DNA from: JANNOG01 sp050329415
GTDB taxonomy: Bacteria > Actinomycetota > Actinomycetes > Actinomycetales > JBBAYJ01
DNA length: 12,074 bases
NCBI GenBank assembly: GCA_050329415.1
Contig: JBHJOS010000025.1
Span: 1 to 12,074, forward strand
Direction of reading: 5' to 3'
Position numbers and translations under genes: made by a program
Shown: positions 6,218 through 12,074 of the stretch, one piece after another
Position numbering within the stretch: position 1 is the stretch's first letter
Layout: every line of letters starts with the position of its first letter
The notes under the pieces: generated by a model
Seen by the model: the letters and a program-made list of their open reading frames with translations, nothing else
What the model was told of the DNA's origin: nothing
Databases searched by the model: none

Positions 6218-7789
6218 TCAGGCGCCGGACACCGCGGCGGTGACCCGGGCCCGGACCTCCAGCCGGTCGAAGGCCTCGAACGCCCGCCGGAACGTCCAGC
6301 CGCCCGCGATGAGGAACGGCAGGGTGAGGATCGCCGGCACCGCCGGGGTGGGCGCCGCGCTCGCGAAGGCGAAGAGGATCCCCGACAGCGTCGTCGCGGT
6401 GGCCAGGCGCATCGAGTACCCGGCGAGCGCCACCGGCGGGGCGGGGGCGTCCCGTGCCCCTCGCAGCGGGGCCGGGTAGGGCCGGTGCACCGACCACTGG
6501 GCGCACCGGCTGACCACCTGGACCACGCTGACCAGGCAGGCCGCGGCGACCGCCGTGGCCTGGGTGGCGGTCGGGGGAGTCCCGTTGCGAAGGGCGGCCG
6601 TCACCACGACCGCAGCGACGCACAGCGCGGACAGCTGGGCGAGGACGAGCACCCGGGAGTCCAGCCACAGCCGCGGCCGTTGCGGCAGGGAGTCCCGCCA
6701 CACCGCCCCGGGGCCGTCCAGGGCGAAGGCGTTGACCCCGAAGAGCAGCCCGGTCGCCGAGGCGATGAGGGCGGGCAGCACGGTGATGCCCAGCCACGGC
6801 AGCGGCACCAGGGCGGCGGCCAGCACCGGCAGGGCCGTGAGCACGACGAGCCCCCGGCGCAGCGGGGTGCTGCGGGAGACCAGCCGCCGGTCCAGCCGGG
6901 CCAGCAGGGCGAGATCCCGCCCTCCCTCGGCCATGGCCGGCCGGGGCACGGTCTCCAGATGGGCCTGGGAGCCGGTCGGGCGCCGGCCCAGGAGGGCCAC
7001 CAGCGGGACGGCCGCGACCGTGGCGGCGACGGCCGTACCGGCGAGGGCGGCGAGGGTCAGGGCGAAGCCCGGGTCGACGAAGGCCTCCCCCGCGATGACG
7101 GCGAGGTAGAGGTCCACGGTCGGCAAGGAGTCGAGGATGCGGCCGATCCGCCCGGAGATCACGGCCCAGGCGGCCACGCCGACCGCCGCCAGACCCGTGA
7201 GGCGGATCCCGAGCCCGCCCCCGGGAAAGGTCCGGGCCAGCTCCGTGGCCCAGCCCGCCAACTGGGCCACGGCGGTGGCGGCGAGCACCCAGAGCAGCGT
7301 GGCCACCCACAGCCGCACCCACACCCCGGGGACATCGGCCGCGACGATCCCGACGGCCGCGAACAACCCGGCCGCCTGCAGGCTCCAGGCGAGATTCAGG
7401 GGGGTCAGCAGGAGCGCGCCGGCATGGTCGGTGGCCGGGGAGACCGGGAACACCTGCGCCTGTGCCCGGGGCAGGAGCTCCCGCCCGCCGGCCGCCCCCA
7501 CGGCGGCGACGAACGCCGACACCACGAAGAACGACCATGCCGTCGGCAGCACGAGCACGACCGTCGCCTGCACCGGATCGACGGCGGCGATTCCCGTCCG
7601 GGTCGCGGCGGAGGTCACCAGGGGCAGGCCGAGGGTGGTGGCCAGCACGACGGTCGCGGCGGCCGGCACCGCCCAGCGGCGACGGCGCTCACCGATCCGG
7701 AGCCGGAAGGCCAGCAGGGCGGGCAGCTCGTGGCGGACGCCGGCGAAGCCGAGACTCCCCGGTGCCGAGCCGGAAGCTGTCCCGTTCAC
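6218..7789 (-). CDS. ABC transporter membrane protein (ABC-2-like exporter)
   Basis: This encodes a 523-residue integral membrane protein with roughly 10-12 hydrophobic segments, for example near residues 41-60, 76-102, 125-150, 155-178, 195-212, 240-268, 315-356, 379-400, 411-425 and 484-500. The cytoplasmic N-terminus is basic (RLRIGERRRRW), and a cytoplasmic loop near 265-313 separates two halves. The stretch ALDGPGAVWRDSLP after a helix near 357-369 is a pattern I associate with actinobacterial ABC-2-type permeases that work with a single ATPase. Its GTG start overlaps the ATPase stop as GTGA, so the two are surely partners and probably form an exporter of two ATPases and two such subunits. 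The substrate cannot be read from the sequence. The 14-base gap to tadE puts the transporter and the pilus pseudopilins in one likely transcript. Confidence 0.85.
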   Translation of the reverse strand: MNGTASGSAPGSLGFAGVRHELPALLAFRLRIGERRRRWAVPAAATVVLATTLGLPLVTSAATRTGIAAVDPVQATVVLVLPTAWSFFVVSAFVAAVGAAGGRELLPRAQAQVFPVSPATDHAGALLLTPLNLAWSLQAAGLFAAVGIVAADVPGVWVRLWVATLLWVLAATAVAQLAGWATELARTFPGGGLGIRLTGLAAVGVAAWAVISGRIGRILDSLPTVDLYLAVIAGEAFVDPGFALTLAALAGTAVAATVAAVPLVALLGRRPTGSQAHLETVPRPAMAEGGRDLALLARLDRRLVSRSTPLRRGLVVLTALPVLAAALVPLPWLGITVLPALIASATGLLFGVNAFALDGPGAVWRDSLPQRPRLWLDSRVLVLAQLSALCVAAVVVTAALRNGTPPTATQATAVAAACLVSVVQVVSRCAQWSVHRPYPAPLRGARDAPAPPVALAGYSMRLATATTLSGILFAFASAAPTPAVPAILTLPFLIAGGWTFRRAFEAFDRLEVRARVTAAVSGA

Positions 7790-8550
7790 CCGGTCAGCAT
7801 CGCCCGGTACCGGCGCAGCCCCTCGGCGCCGCGCAGCTCCTCGGCCGGGCACCGGCCGACGGCCCGCCCGCCCCGCAGGACCACGGCGTCGTCGGCGACG
7901 ACCACCGCGAGGTCCAGCAGGTGGGTGGAGACCAGCACCGTCGACCCGGTGTCCCGCAGCTCGCGCACGACGTCGAGGGTGGCGTCGACACCCAGCGGGT
8001 CGACCCCGTCGAAGGGCTCGTCGAGCAGCAGGACCGGCGGGCGGTGGAAGGCGGCGAGCAGCACCGACAGCCGCCGGGACATCCCGTGGCTGAAGCCGGC
8101 GGTCACCCGGTGGGCGACGTCGGCCAGCTCGAACCGGGCCAGCAGCTCCACTGCCCGCGCCCGCCACCCGGGAGCCGTGCGGTCGAGGCGGCGCAGCCGC
8201 GCGGCGAGGACCAGGTGCTCCCACGGGGTCGCGCCCGGCACCAGCCCGGCGACATCGGGGCAGTATCCGGTGAGGTGCTTGGCGCGCAACGGATCCGCCG
8301 CGACGTCGACCCCGGACACCCGCAACGTGCCGTTGCGCGGCGGCACGACACCGGCGAGCACCCGCAGGGTGGTCGACTTCCCGGCGCCGTTCCCGCCCAC
8401 CAGCGCGAGCACCTGGCCCGTTCCGGCGTCCAGGTCGAGCCCGTCGACGGCGCGGACCTGGCCGAACTCGACGACGAGGCCTCGGACCTCGACCGACCCG
8501 GGCCCCCGGGGGCGACCCGCCGCGACGGACGACGCGGAGGGTGCGGTCAC
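7786..8550 (-). CDS. ABC transporter ATP-binding protein (exporter type)
   Basis: This encodes a 254-residue nucleotide-binding subunit. Walker A is GGNGAGKST at 52-60, the signature loop is FSHGMSRRLS at 153-162 (a degenerate SHGM form instead of LSGGQ, common in ABC-2 ATPases), Walker B is VLLLDEPF at 173-180, the D-loop is GVDP at 182-185, and the H-loop is STH at 208-210. The Q-loop position carries aspartate (GYCPDV, D99) where glutamine is standard; related exporter ATPases often carry an acidic residue there. It would power the adjacent membrane protein. The GTG at 8550 is the most upstream start in frame. I see no Shine-Dalgarno before it, so translation may be leaderless or coupled to fadD, whose stop is 55 bases away. 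Confidence 0.92.
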   Translation of the reverse strand: MTAPSASSVAAGRPRGPGSVEVRGLVVEFGQVRAVDGLDLDAGTGQVLALVGGNGAGKSTTLRVLAGVVPPRNGTLRVSGVDVAADPLRAKHLTGYCPDVAGLVPGATPWEHLVLAARLRRLDRTAPGWRARAVELLARFELADVAHRVTAGFSHGMSRRLSVLLAAFHRPPVLLLDEPFDGVDPLGVDATLDVVRELRDTGSTVLVSTHLLDLAVVVADDAVVLRGGRAVGRCPAEELRGAEGLRRYRAMLTG

Positions 8551-8582
8551 GGCGGTCAGTGTGCCGCAACGCCCCCGGCCGT

Positions 8583-8598
8583 CGCCCGGAGCCGGGCG
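8583..8598 (-). terminator. GC hairpin after fadD, possible weak terminator
   Basis: CGCCCGG-AG-CCGGGCG is a perfect 7-bp inverted repeat with a 2-base centre, starting 8 bases past the fadD stop. No T tract follows on the minus strand, so it is at best a U-less (I-shaped) terminator or an attenuator between fadD and the ABC genes. If it does not terminate, fadD, the ABC genes and tadE-tadG could share a transcript. Confidence 0.3.
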
Positions 8599-8605
8599 GA
8601 CCCGC

Positions 8606-10390
8606 TCAGCCGGCGTACATCCGGTCGACCTCGGAGCCGAACTGGTCGAGGACGACCGACCGCTTGAGCTTGAGCGACGGCGTCAGCTGCCCGCCCTGCT
8701 CGGTGAAGTCGACGTCGAGGATCTCGAACTTGCGGACCGACTCCGCCCGGCTGACGATCGTGTTGGCGTCGTCGACCGCGTCCTGGACGGCCGCGCGCAC
8801 CGCCTCGTGGCCCGCGGCCTCCGCCACCGTCATCGCCGGCAGGTTCCGGTTGGCCAGCCAGGCCGGGAGCATCTCGGCGTCCAGCGTGACGAGTGCGGTG
8901 ATGAACGGCCGGTTGTCCCCGACAACGAGGCACTGGCTGATGATCGCGTGGGCACGCATCCGGTCCTCGAGGACGGACGGCACGACGTTCTTGCCGTTCG
9001 AGGTGACGATGATCTCCTTCTTGCGGCCCGTGATCCGCAGGAACCCCTCCTCGTCGAGGTCGCCGATGTCGCCGGAGTGGAACCAGCCGTCCCGGATCGC
9101 CGTCGCCGTGGCCTCGGGGTTGCCGAAGTACTCCCGCAGCACGTTGACGCCCTTGATGAGGACCTCGCCGTCGTCGGCGATGCGGATCCCGACCCCCGGC
9201 AGCGGCTTGCCGACGGTGCCGATCTTCACCCGGTCGGGGGTGTTGACGGTGGCCGGGGCGGTCGTCTCGGTGAGTCCGTACCCCTCCAGGATGGTCACCC
9301 CGACCCCGCGGAAGAAGTGGCCCAGGCGCTCGCCGAGCGGGCCGCCGCCGCTGATGGCGAAGGCGACGTGACCGCCGAGTCGCGCCCGCAGCTTGCGGTA
9401 GACGAGCCGGTCGAAGACCGCGTGCTGCAGGCGCAGCAGCGGCCCCAGCCCCCCGGTGTCCTGGGCGCGGCTGAAATCGATGGCGACCCCGGCGGCCCTC
9501 CGGAAGATCGCGCCCTTGCCCTCGGACTCGGCCTTGGTCTCGGCGGCGTTGTAGACCTTCTCGAAGACGCGGGGGACGGCCAGCAGGAAGGTGGGCCGGA
9601 ACTCGGGCAGGGTGTCGACCAGCTTCGTCGGGTCCTCGAGGTGGCCCATCGTCGTGCGCGTCGTCACGCAGAGGGTCTGGATGTAGCGGGCGAAGATGTG
9701 CGCCAGCGGCAGGAAGAGCAGGGTCGAGGCGTTCGTGCCCTCGAGCAGCTCCGTGAGGATGGTGCCGCCGCTGCGGCTGGTGTCGGCGAAGTTGGCGTGG
9801 GTCAGCACGCAGCCCTTGGGTCGCCCCGTCGTCCCCGAGGTGTAGATGATCGTGGCGGGGGAGTCCCGGTCGACGCCCGCGCGGGCGCGCGCGAGCTCGT
9901 CCTCGGCCAGCGACTGCCCGGCCTCGGTGACCGCATCGAGTCCATCGTCCATGATCCATGTGTGACGGAGGTCGGGCAGCCGGTCGGACACCTGCTTGAC
10001 GATCCCGGCGTGCGACTCGTTCTCCACGATCGCGGCGACGGCCTTGGAGTCGCCGAGGATCCACGCCACCTGCTCGGCCGAGGAGGTCTCGTAGATGGGC
10101 ACGGTGACCGCGCCGGCCGCCCAGATCGCGAAGTCGCAGAGCGTCCACTCGTACCGGGTCCGGGCCATCAGGGCGACCCGGTCGCCGGTCTGTACGCCGT
10201 GTGCGCGCAGGCCCCGCGCCAGGGTGTCCACCTCGGTGGCGAACTCGCGGGCGGTGACGTCGGTCCAGGTGCCGCTGACCCGGCGGCGGAACATGACGGT
10301 CTGGGGCGTCGTCGTCGCGATCTCGGCGACGATGTCGGCCATGGATCCGGGGTAGGGGTCGACGCGGGCCGCCACGCTGAACTCGCGCAC
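8606..10390 (-). CDS. fadD: Long-chain fatty acid CoA ligase (FadD15-like, AMP-forming)
   Basis: This encodes a 594-residue member of the ANL (adenylate-forming) superfamily, which activates fatty acids with ATP and then CoA to give acyl-CoA in the cytoplasm for oxidation or lipid synthesis. The phosphate-binding motif is YTSGTTGRPKG at 183-193, the A5 motif is YGLTET at 371-376, and WFHSGDIGDL at 436-445 and GRKKEIIVTSNGKNV at 455-469 give the A7/A8 core and hinge. The C-terminal LTPSLKLKR at 569-577 supplies the catalytic lysine region. The start REFSVAA matches the usual REFSVPA-type N-terminus of actinobacterial FadD15 proteins, which supports the GTG at 10390, 6 bases after a GAGGAGG site. 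It is the first gene of the minus-strand run and is divergent from the SRPBCC-like gene. The exact chain-length preference is not readable. Confidence 0.95.
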   Translation of the reverse strand: MREFSVAARVDPYPGSMADIVAEIATTTPQTVMFRRRVSGTWTDVTAREFATEVDTLARGLRAHGVQTGDRVALMARTRYEWTLCDFAIWAAGAVTVPIYETSSAEQVAWILGDSKAVAAIVENESHAGIVKQVSDRLPDLRHTWIMDDGLDAVTEAGQSLAEDELARARAGVDRDSPATIIYTSGTTGRPKGCVLTHANFADTSRSGGTILTELLEGTNASTLLFLPLAHIFARYIQTLCVTTRTTMGHLEDPTKLVDTLPEFRPTFLLAVPRVFEKVYNAAETKAESEGKGAIFRRAAGVAIDFSRAQDTGGLGPLLRLQHAVFDRLVYRKLRARLGGHVAFAISGGGPLGERLGHFFRGVGVTILEGYGLTETTAPATVNTPDRVKIGTVGKPLPGVGIRIADDGEVLIKGVNVLREYFGNPEATATAIRDGWFHSGDIGDLDEEGFLRITGRKKEIIVTSNGKNVVPSVLEDRMRAHAIISQCLVVGDNRPFITALVTLDAEMLPAWLANRNLPAMTVAEAAGHEAVRAAVQDAVDDANTIVSRAESVRKFEILDVDFTEQGGQLTPSLKLKRSVVLDQFGSEVDRMYAG

Positions 10391-10488
10391 TGGGGGCCTC
10401 CTCTTCGAGAGCCGGGTTGGGAGTCTGTGTCAGGCCGTGCTCCGAACGTCAGCTTCGTGACGCTCGTGATGAACCAGGATAGGGGTCC
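10391..10488. promoter_or_regulatory. Divergent intergenic region between fadD and the SRPBCC-glk pair
   Basis: These 98 bases must hold promoters for both directions. An inverted repeat CGTCA-N6-TGACG lies at 10447-10462, near the middle, and could be an operator acting on both sides. The half-site CGTGA recurs at 10465-10469 as a direct repeat. For the plus strand CAGGAT (10475-10480) resembles a -10 box 9 bases before the GTG; used as such it would give an almost leaderless transcript. AGGGG (10481-10485) is instead a possible Shine-Dalgarno, so the two readings compete. No convincing -35 boxes were found. Confidence 0.4.
10397..10403 (-). promoter_or_regulatory. Shine-Dalgarno of fadD
   Basis: Minus strand GAGGAGG ends 6 bases before the GTG at 10390. 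This is optimal spacing and fixes the fadD start over a later in-frame ATG (residue 17). Confidence 0.8.
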
Positions 10489-10905
10489 GTGCCGGTTCTC
10501 GACATCACTGATCAGGCGTTCGTGGCCTGTGCGCCCGCCGTGGTCCGTTCCCGCCCGGACGGACCGTGCGGGCTCGGCGGGTGGGTGCCGGGGCTCGGGC
10601 TCGACATGGTCGTGGACCGGGGGGACGAGGGAGTGCTGTGGCGGGCGGCCGCGCTCGACCCGGGCGGCGGCCGCTGGGCGGGAACCGCGGAGGTCTGGCT
10701 CCAGCCGTGGCACGACGGCACCGTCGTCCACCTCTACGTCCGGCTCGACCCCGCGGGCGGGCCCGCCGCCCGCTCCCCGGACGCGCGGGTCGTGGCGCGG
10801 TGGCGGGAGGCGCTGCGGGATCGCTGGCGCGCGATGTTCCTGACCTGGCGCCACGACGTGGACGGCCGGCGCCGGGCGGGTGAGCGGGCACACTGCGCTC
10901 CATGA
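10489..10905 (+). CDS. Small SRPBCC/polyketide-cyclase-like protein
   Basis: This encodes 138 residues starting with a GTG behind a G-rich AGGGG. The start VLDITDQAFVACAPAVV, the central AGTAEVWLQPWHDGTVVHLYVRLDP (strands of an antiparallel sheet) and the closing amphipathic WREALRDRWRAMFLTWR helix fit the layout of a short SRPBCC (START-like) fold: N-terminal strand, sheet, long C-terminal helix. Proteins of this kind bind hydrophobic ligands, but no ligand or activity can be read here. In Mycobacterium tuberculosis a protein of this type (Rv2185c) is close to fadD15 (Rv2187), which supports a conserved link with fatty-acid activation. Its stop overlaps the glucokinase start (ATGA), so the two are co-translated. 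Similarity is by pattern only, so the fold assignment is tentative. Confidence 0.72.
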   Translation: MPVLDITDQAFVACAPAVVRSRPDGPCGLGGWVPGLGLDMVVDRGDEGVLWRAAALDPGGGRWAGTAEVWLQPWHDGTVVHLYVRLDPAGGPAARSPDARVVARWREALRDRWRAMFLTWRHDVDGRRRAGERAHCAP

Positions 10906-11855
10906 CCGGGCCGGCGAGGACCATCGGCATCGACATCGGCGGCACGAAGATCGCGGCCGGGGTGGTCACCGCCGACGGGAGGATCGAGCACCTGGCGCGC
11001 CAGCCGACTCCTGCCGGCGACCCCGAGGCCATCGACGTCGCGCTGGCCGAGTGCGTCGCCGAGTTGTGCGAGAAGTCCGAGGTGGGCGCCGTCGGGCTGG
11101 CCGCCGCAGGGTACGTCTCCGAGGACCGCTCGACGATGTCGTACGCCCCGAACCTCGCGTGGCGCGACCGCCCGCTCGCCCCGCCCCTGCGGGCCCGGAC
11201 CGGCCTTCACGTCGTCGTCGAGAACGACGCGAACGCCGCCGCGTGGGCGGAGTTCCGCTTCGGGGCCGGCCGGGGCTGCCGGGACGTCGTCCTCGTCACC
11301 CTGGGCACCGGGGTGGGGGGCGGCGTCGTCGTCGGCGGCCGGCTGGTGCGGGGCGGCCACGGCTACGCCGCCGAGCTCGGTCACCTGCGCGCCGTGCCCC
11401 GCGGCCTGCCGTGCGGCTGCGGCCAGCTCGGCTGCTGGGAGCAGTACATCAGCGGCAACGCTCTCGTGGCCGAAGCCCGGCGCCGCGCCGACGGTGACCC
11501 CGTCCGGTGGGGCGGCGTCCTGGCCCGGGTCGGCGGCGACCCGGAACGGATCGACGGGCCGCTGCTCACGGACCTGGCGGCGGCGGGTGACCGCGCCGCG
11601 GTGGACCTCGTCCACGACCTCGCCACCATGGTCGGCGAGTTCTGCTCCTCCCTGGTCGCCGTCCTCGATCCCGAGGTCATCGTCCTGGGCGGCGGGCTGG
11701 GGAGCGTCGATCTCCTGCTCGAGCCGGCCCGGGCGGCGTTCACCCGGACCGTGAGCCCGCGCGGCCACCACCCGCCCGTCGAGATCCGGGCCGCCGAGAT
11801 GGGCAACACCGCCGGCATCGTGGGTGCCGCGGACCTGGCCCGGATCCAGGCTTGA
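10902..11855 (+). CDS. glk: ROK-family glucokinase
   Basis: This encodes a 317-residue sugar kinase, which would phosphorylate glucose to glucose-6-phosphate in the cytoplasm and, as in Streptomyces GlkA, may take part in carbon catabolite control. The phosphate-1 motif is DIGGTK at 11-16. The catalytic aspartate is in ENDANAA (D109), and GTGVGGG at 135-141 is the phosphate-2/adenosine loop. The ROK zinc site is complete: E158 and H161 in AELGH, then C171, C173 and C178 in CGCGQLGC, followed by E180. No N-terminal helix-turn-helix is present, so it is an enzyme and not a ROK repressor. Length matches GlkA. The ATG start overlaps the preceding stop by 4 bases (ATGA), with only a weak ribosome site. 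ATP- or polyphosphate-dependence is not decidable with confidence; the zinc motif suits the ATP-type. Confidence 0.93.
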   Translation: MTGPARTIGIDIGGTKIAAGVVTADGRIEHLARQPTPAGDPEAIDVALAECVAELCEKSEVGAVGLAAAGYVSEDRSTMSYAPNLAWRDRPLAPPLRARTGLHVVVENDANAAAWAEFRFGAGRGCRDVVLVTLGTGVGGGVVVGGRLVRGGHGYAAELGHLRAVPRGLPCGCGQLGCWEQYISGNALVAEARRRADGDPVRWGGVLARVGGDPERIDGPLLTDLAAAGDRAAVDLVHDLATMVGEFCSSLVAVLDPEVIVLGGGLGSVDLLLEPARAAFTRTVSPRGHHPPVEIRAAEMGNTAGIVGAADLARIQA

Positions 11856-11924
11856 GGGTCGGTGCGCACGGCGAGTCGGAACCGTAGAACCACTCCGCGT
11901 GTGCTGCGTCGCGGCCGAAGCAGG

Positions 11925-11943
11925 CCCCTCGTTCGAGGAGGGG
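11925..11943 (+). other. Hairpin abutting a possible downstream start codon
   Basis: CCCCTC and GAGGGG form a 6-bp stem around the 7-base loop GTTCGAG, 70 bases after the glucokinase stop. There is no T tract. The 3' arm includes part of AGGAGGGG, immediately before an ATG, so the stem would mask a ribosome site if that ATG is real. It may be either the end of the glk transcript or an RBS-sequestering hairpin. Confidence 0.35.
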
Positions 11944-12074
11944 ATGTCAGCGATTCACCACCCGGGCGGGGCGTTCGTGTCACAGCGCAAGCCGAACCCG
12001 ATCAATCCACGGAACGCGCCTCGGACCCTCCCGGTGCTGTCGCTCGGTTCAGCCGGCGCGGGTCTTCCATTGGG
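11944..12074 (+). CDS. Possible start of a further gene (runs off right edge)
   Basis: An open frame of 43 full codons begins with ATG after AGGAGGGG and stays open to the window end. The translation begins MSAIHHPGGAFVSQRKPNP. A GTG at 11977 (residue 12, VSQRKPNP) is an alternative start, with a G-rich stretch upstream. Either start gives a basic N-terminus followed by a mildly hydrophobic segment (TLPVLSLGSAGAGLPLG), which might be the beginning of a secretion signal, but too little is present to name a product. Codon third positions are less GC-biased than in neighbouring genes, so this could equally be non-coding. The 88 bases between glk and here hold nothing else I can support. Confidence 0.3.
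   Translation, partial: MSAIHHPGGAFVSQRKPNPINPRNAPRTLPVLSLGSAGAGLPL

Noticed and set aside
6485..10843. A plus-strand open frame of about 1450 codons opposite the ABC genes and fadD
   Set aside because: Same GC-shadow effect. It runs across several genes and intergenic regions, is low complexity, and has no recognisable domain.
10902..11855. ROK transcriptional repressor instead of kinase
   Set aside because: There is no N-terminal helix-turn-helix; the protein begins directly at the DIGGTK phosphate motif and keeps the catalytic aspartate and zinc site.
11872..11960. The GTTCGAG loop inside a stem looks like a tRNA T-arm
   Set aside because: Setting the loop as TTCGAGG breaks the invariant G53-C61 pair (G opposite A), and no acceptor stem, D-arm or anticodon arm can be drawn at the right distances.
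11860..12035. Possible c-di-AMP (ydaO-type) riboswitch before the last open frame, suggested by CGCAAGCCGAACCCG
   Set aside because: Only a short 3' string resembles that class. The expected CAGCTAACC continuation and the upstream GGGGGAACC/GGGTGAATC segments are missing. A covariance-model scan would settle it.

Overview
The window is very GC-rich (NNC/NNG codons dominate), uses many GTG starts and contains typical actinobacterial families: a FadD15-like acyl-CoA ligase, a Streptomyces-type ROK glucokinase and an actinobacterial Tad (Flp-type) pilus cluster. It is most likely chromosomal DNA from a high-GC actinomycete. The sequence alone does not fix the genus. I saw no insertion sequences, phage genes, CRISPR arrays or rRNA/tRNA genes.

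Layout. From about 10,390 down to 1, every gene lies on the minus strand. In transcription order they are fadD (10390-8606), an ABC exporter ATPase (8550-7786) and its membrane partner (7789-6218), tadE (6203-5685), a large tadG-like gene (5688-3883), a 152-bp gap with several dyads, cpaB/rcpC (3730-2888), cpaE/tadZ (2891-1680), cpaF/tadA (1676-258), and the start of a secreted von Willebrand factor A (VWA) protein that runs off the left edge. Four junctions are 4-base stop/start overlaps (ATGA or GTGA) and cpaE/cpaF are 3 bases apart, so the run looks like two or three translationally coupled transcription units. To the right of a 98-bp divergent intergenic region, the plus strand carries a small SRPBCC-like gene (10489-10905), an overlapping ROK glucokinase gene (10902-11855), and possibly the first codons of another gene that leaves the window (11944 on).

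How the genes fit together. CpaF would be the ATPase motor, CpaE/TadZ its polar ParA-like localisation factor and CpaB/RcpC the envelope SAF-domain component. TadE and TadG would be the membrane-anchored pseudopilin-like proteins of a Tad pilus or secretion machine. The VWA gene sits where the TadB/TadC platform genes are expected next. No Flp pilin, prepilin peptidase or TadB/TadC gene is visible; the last may lie just past the left edge. FadD activates long-chain fatty acids to acyl-CoA. With the SRPBCC-like gene and the glucokinase it forms a housekeeping metabolic neighbourhood that abuts the pilus locus. The ABC exporter joins the two physically, with unknown substrate.

I do not see a clearly new system. 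The parts most worth a second look are the roughly 400-residue uncharacterised extension of the TadG-like protein, the VWA gene coupled to cpaF, the coupling of an ABC exporter to tadE/tadG, and the dyad-rich region upstream of cpaB.
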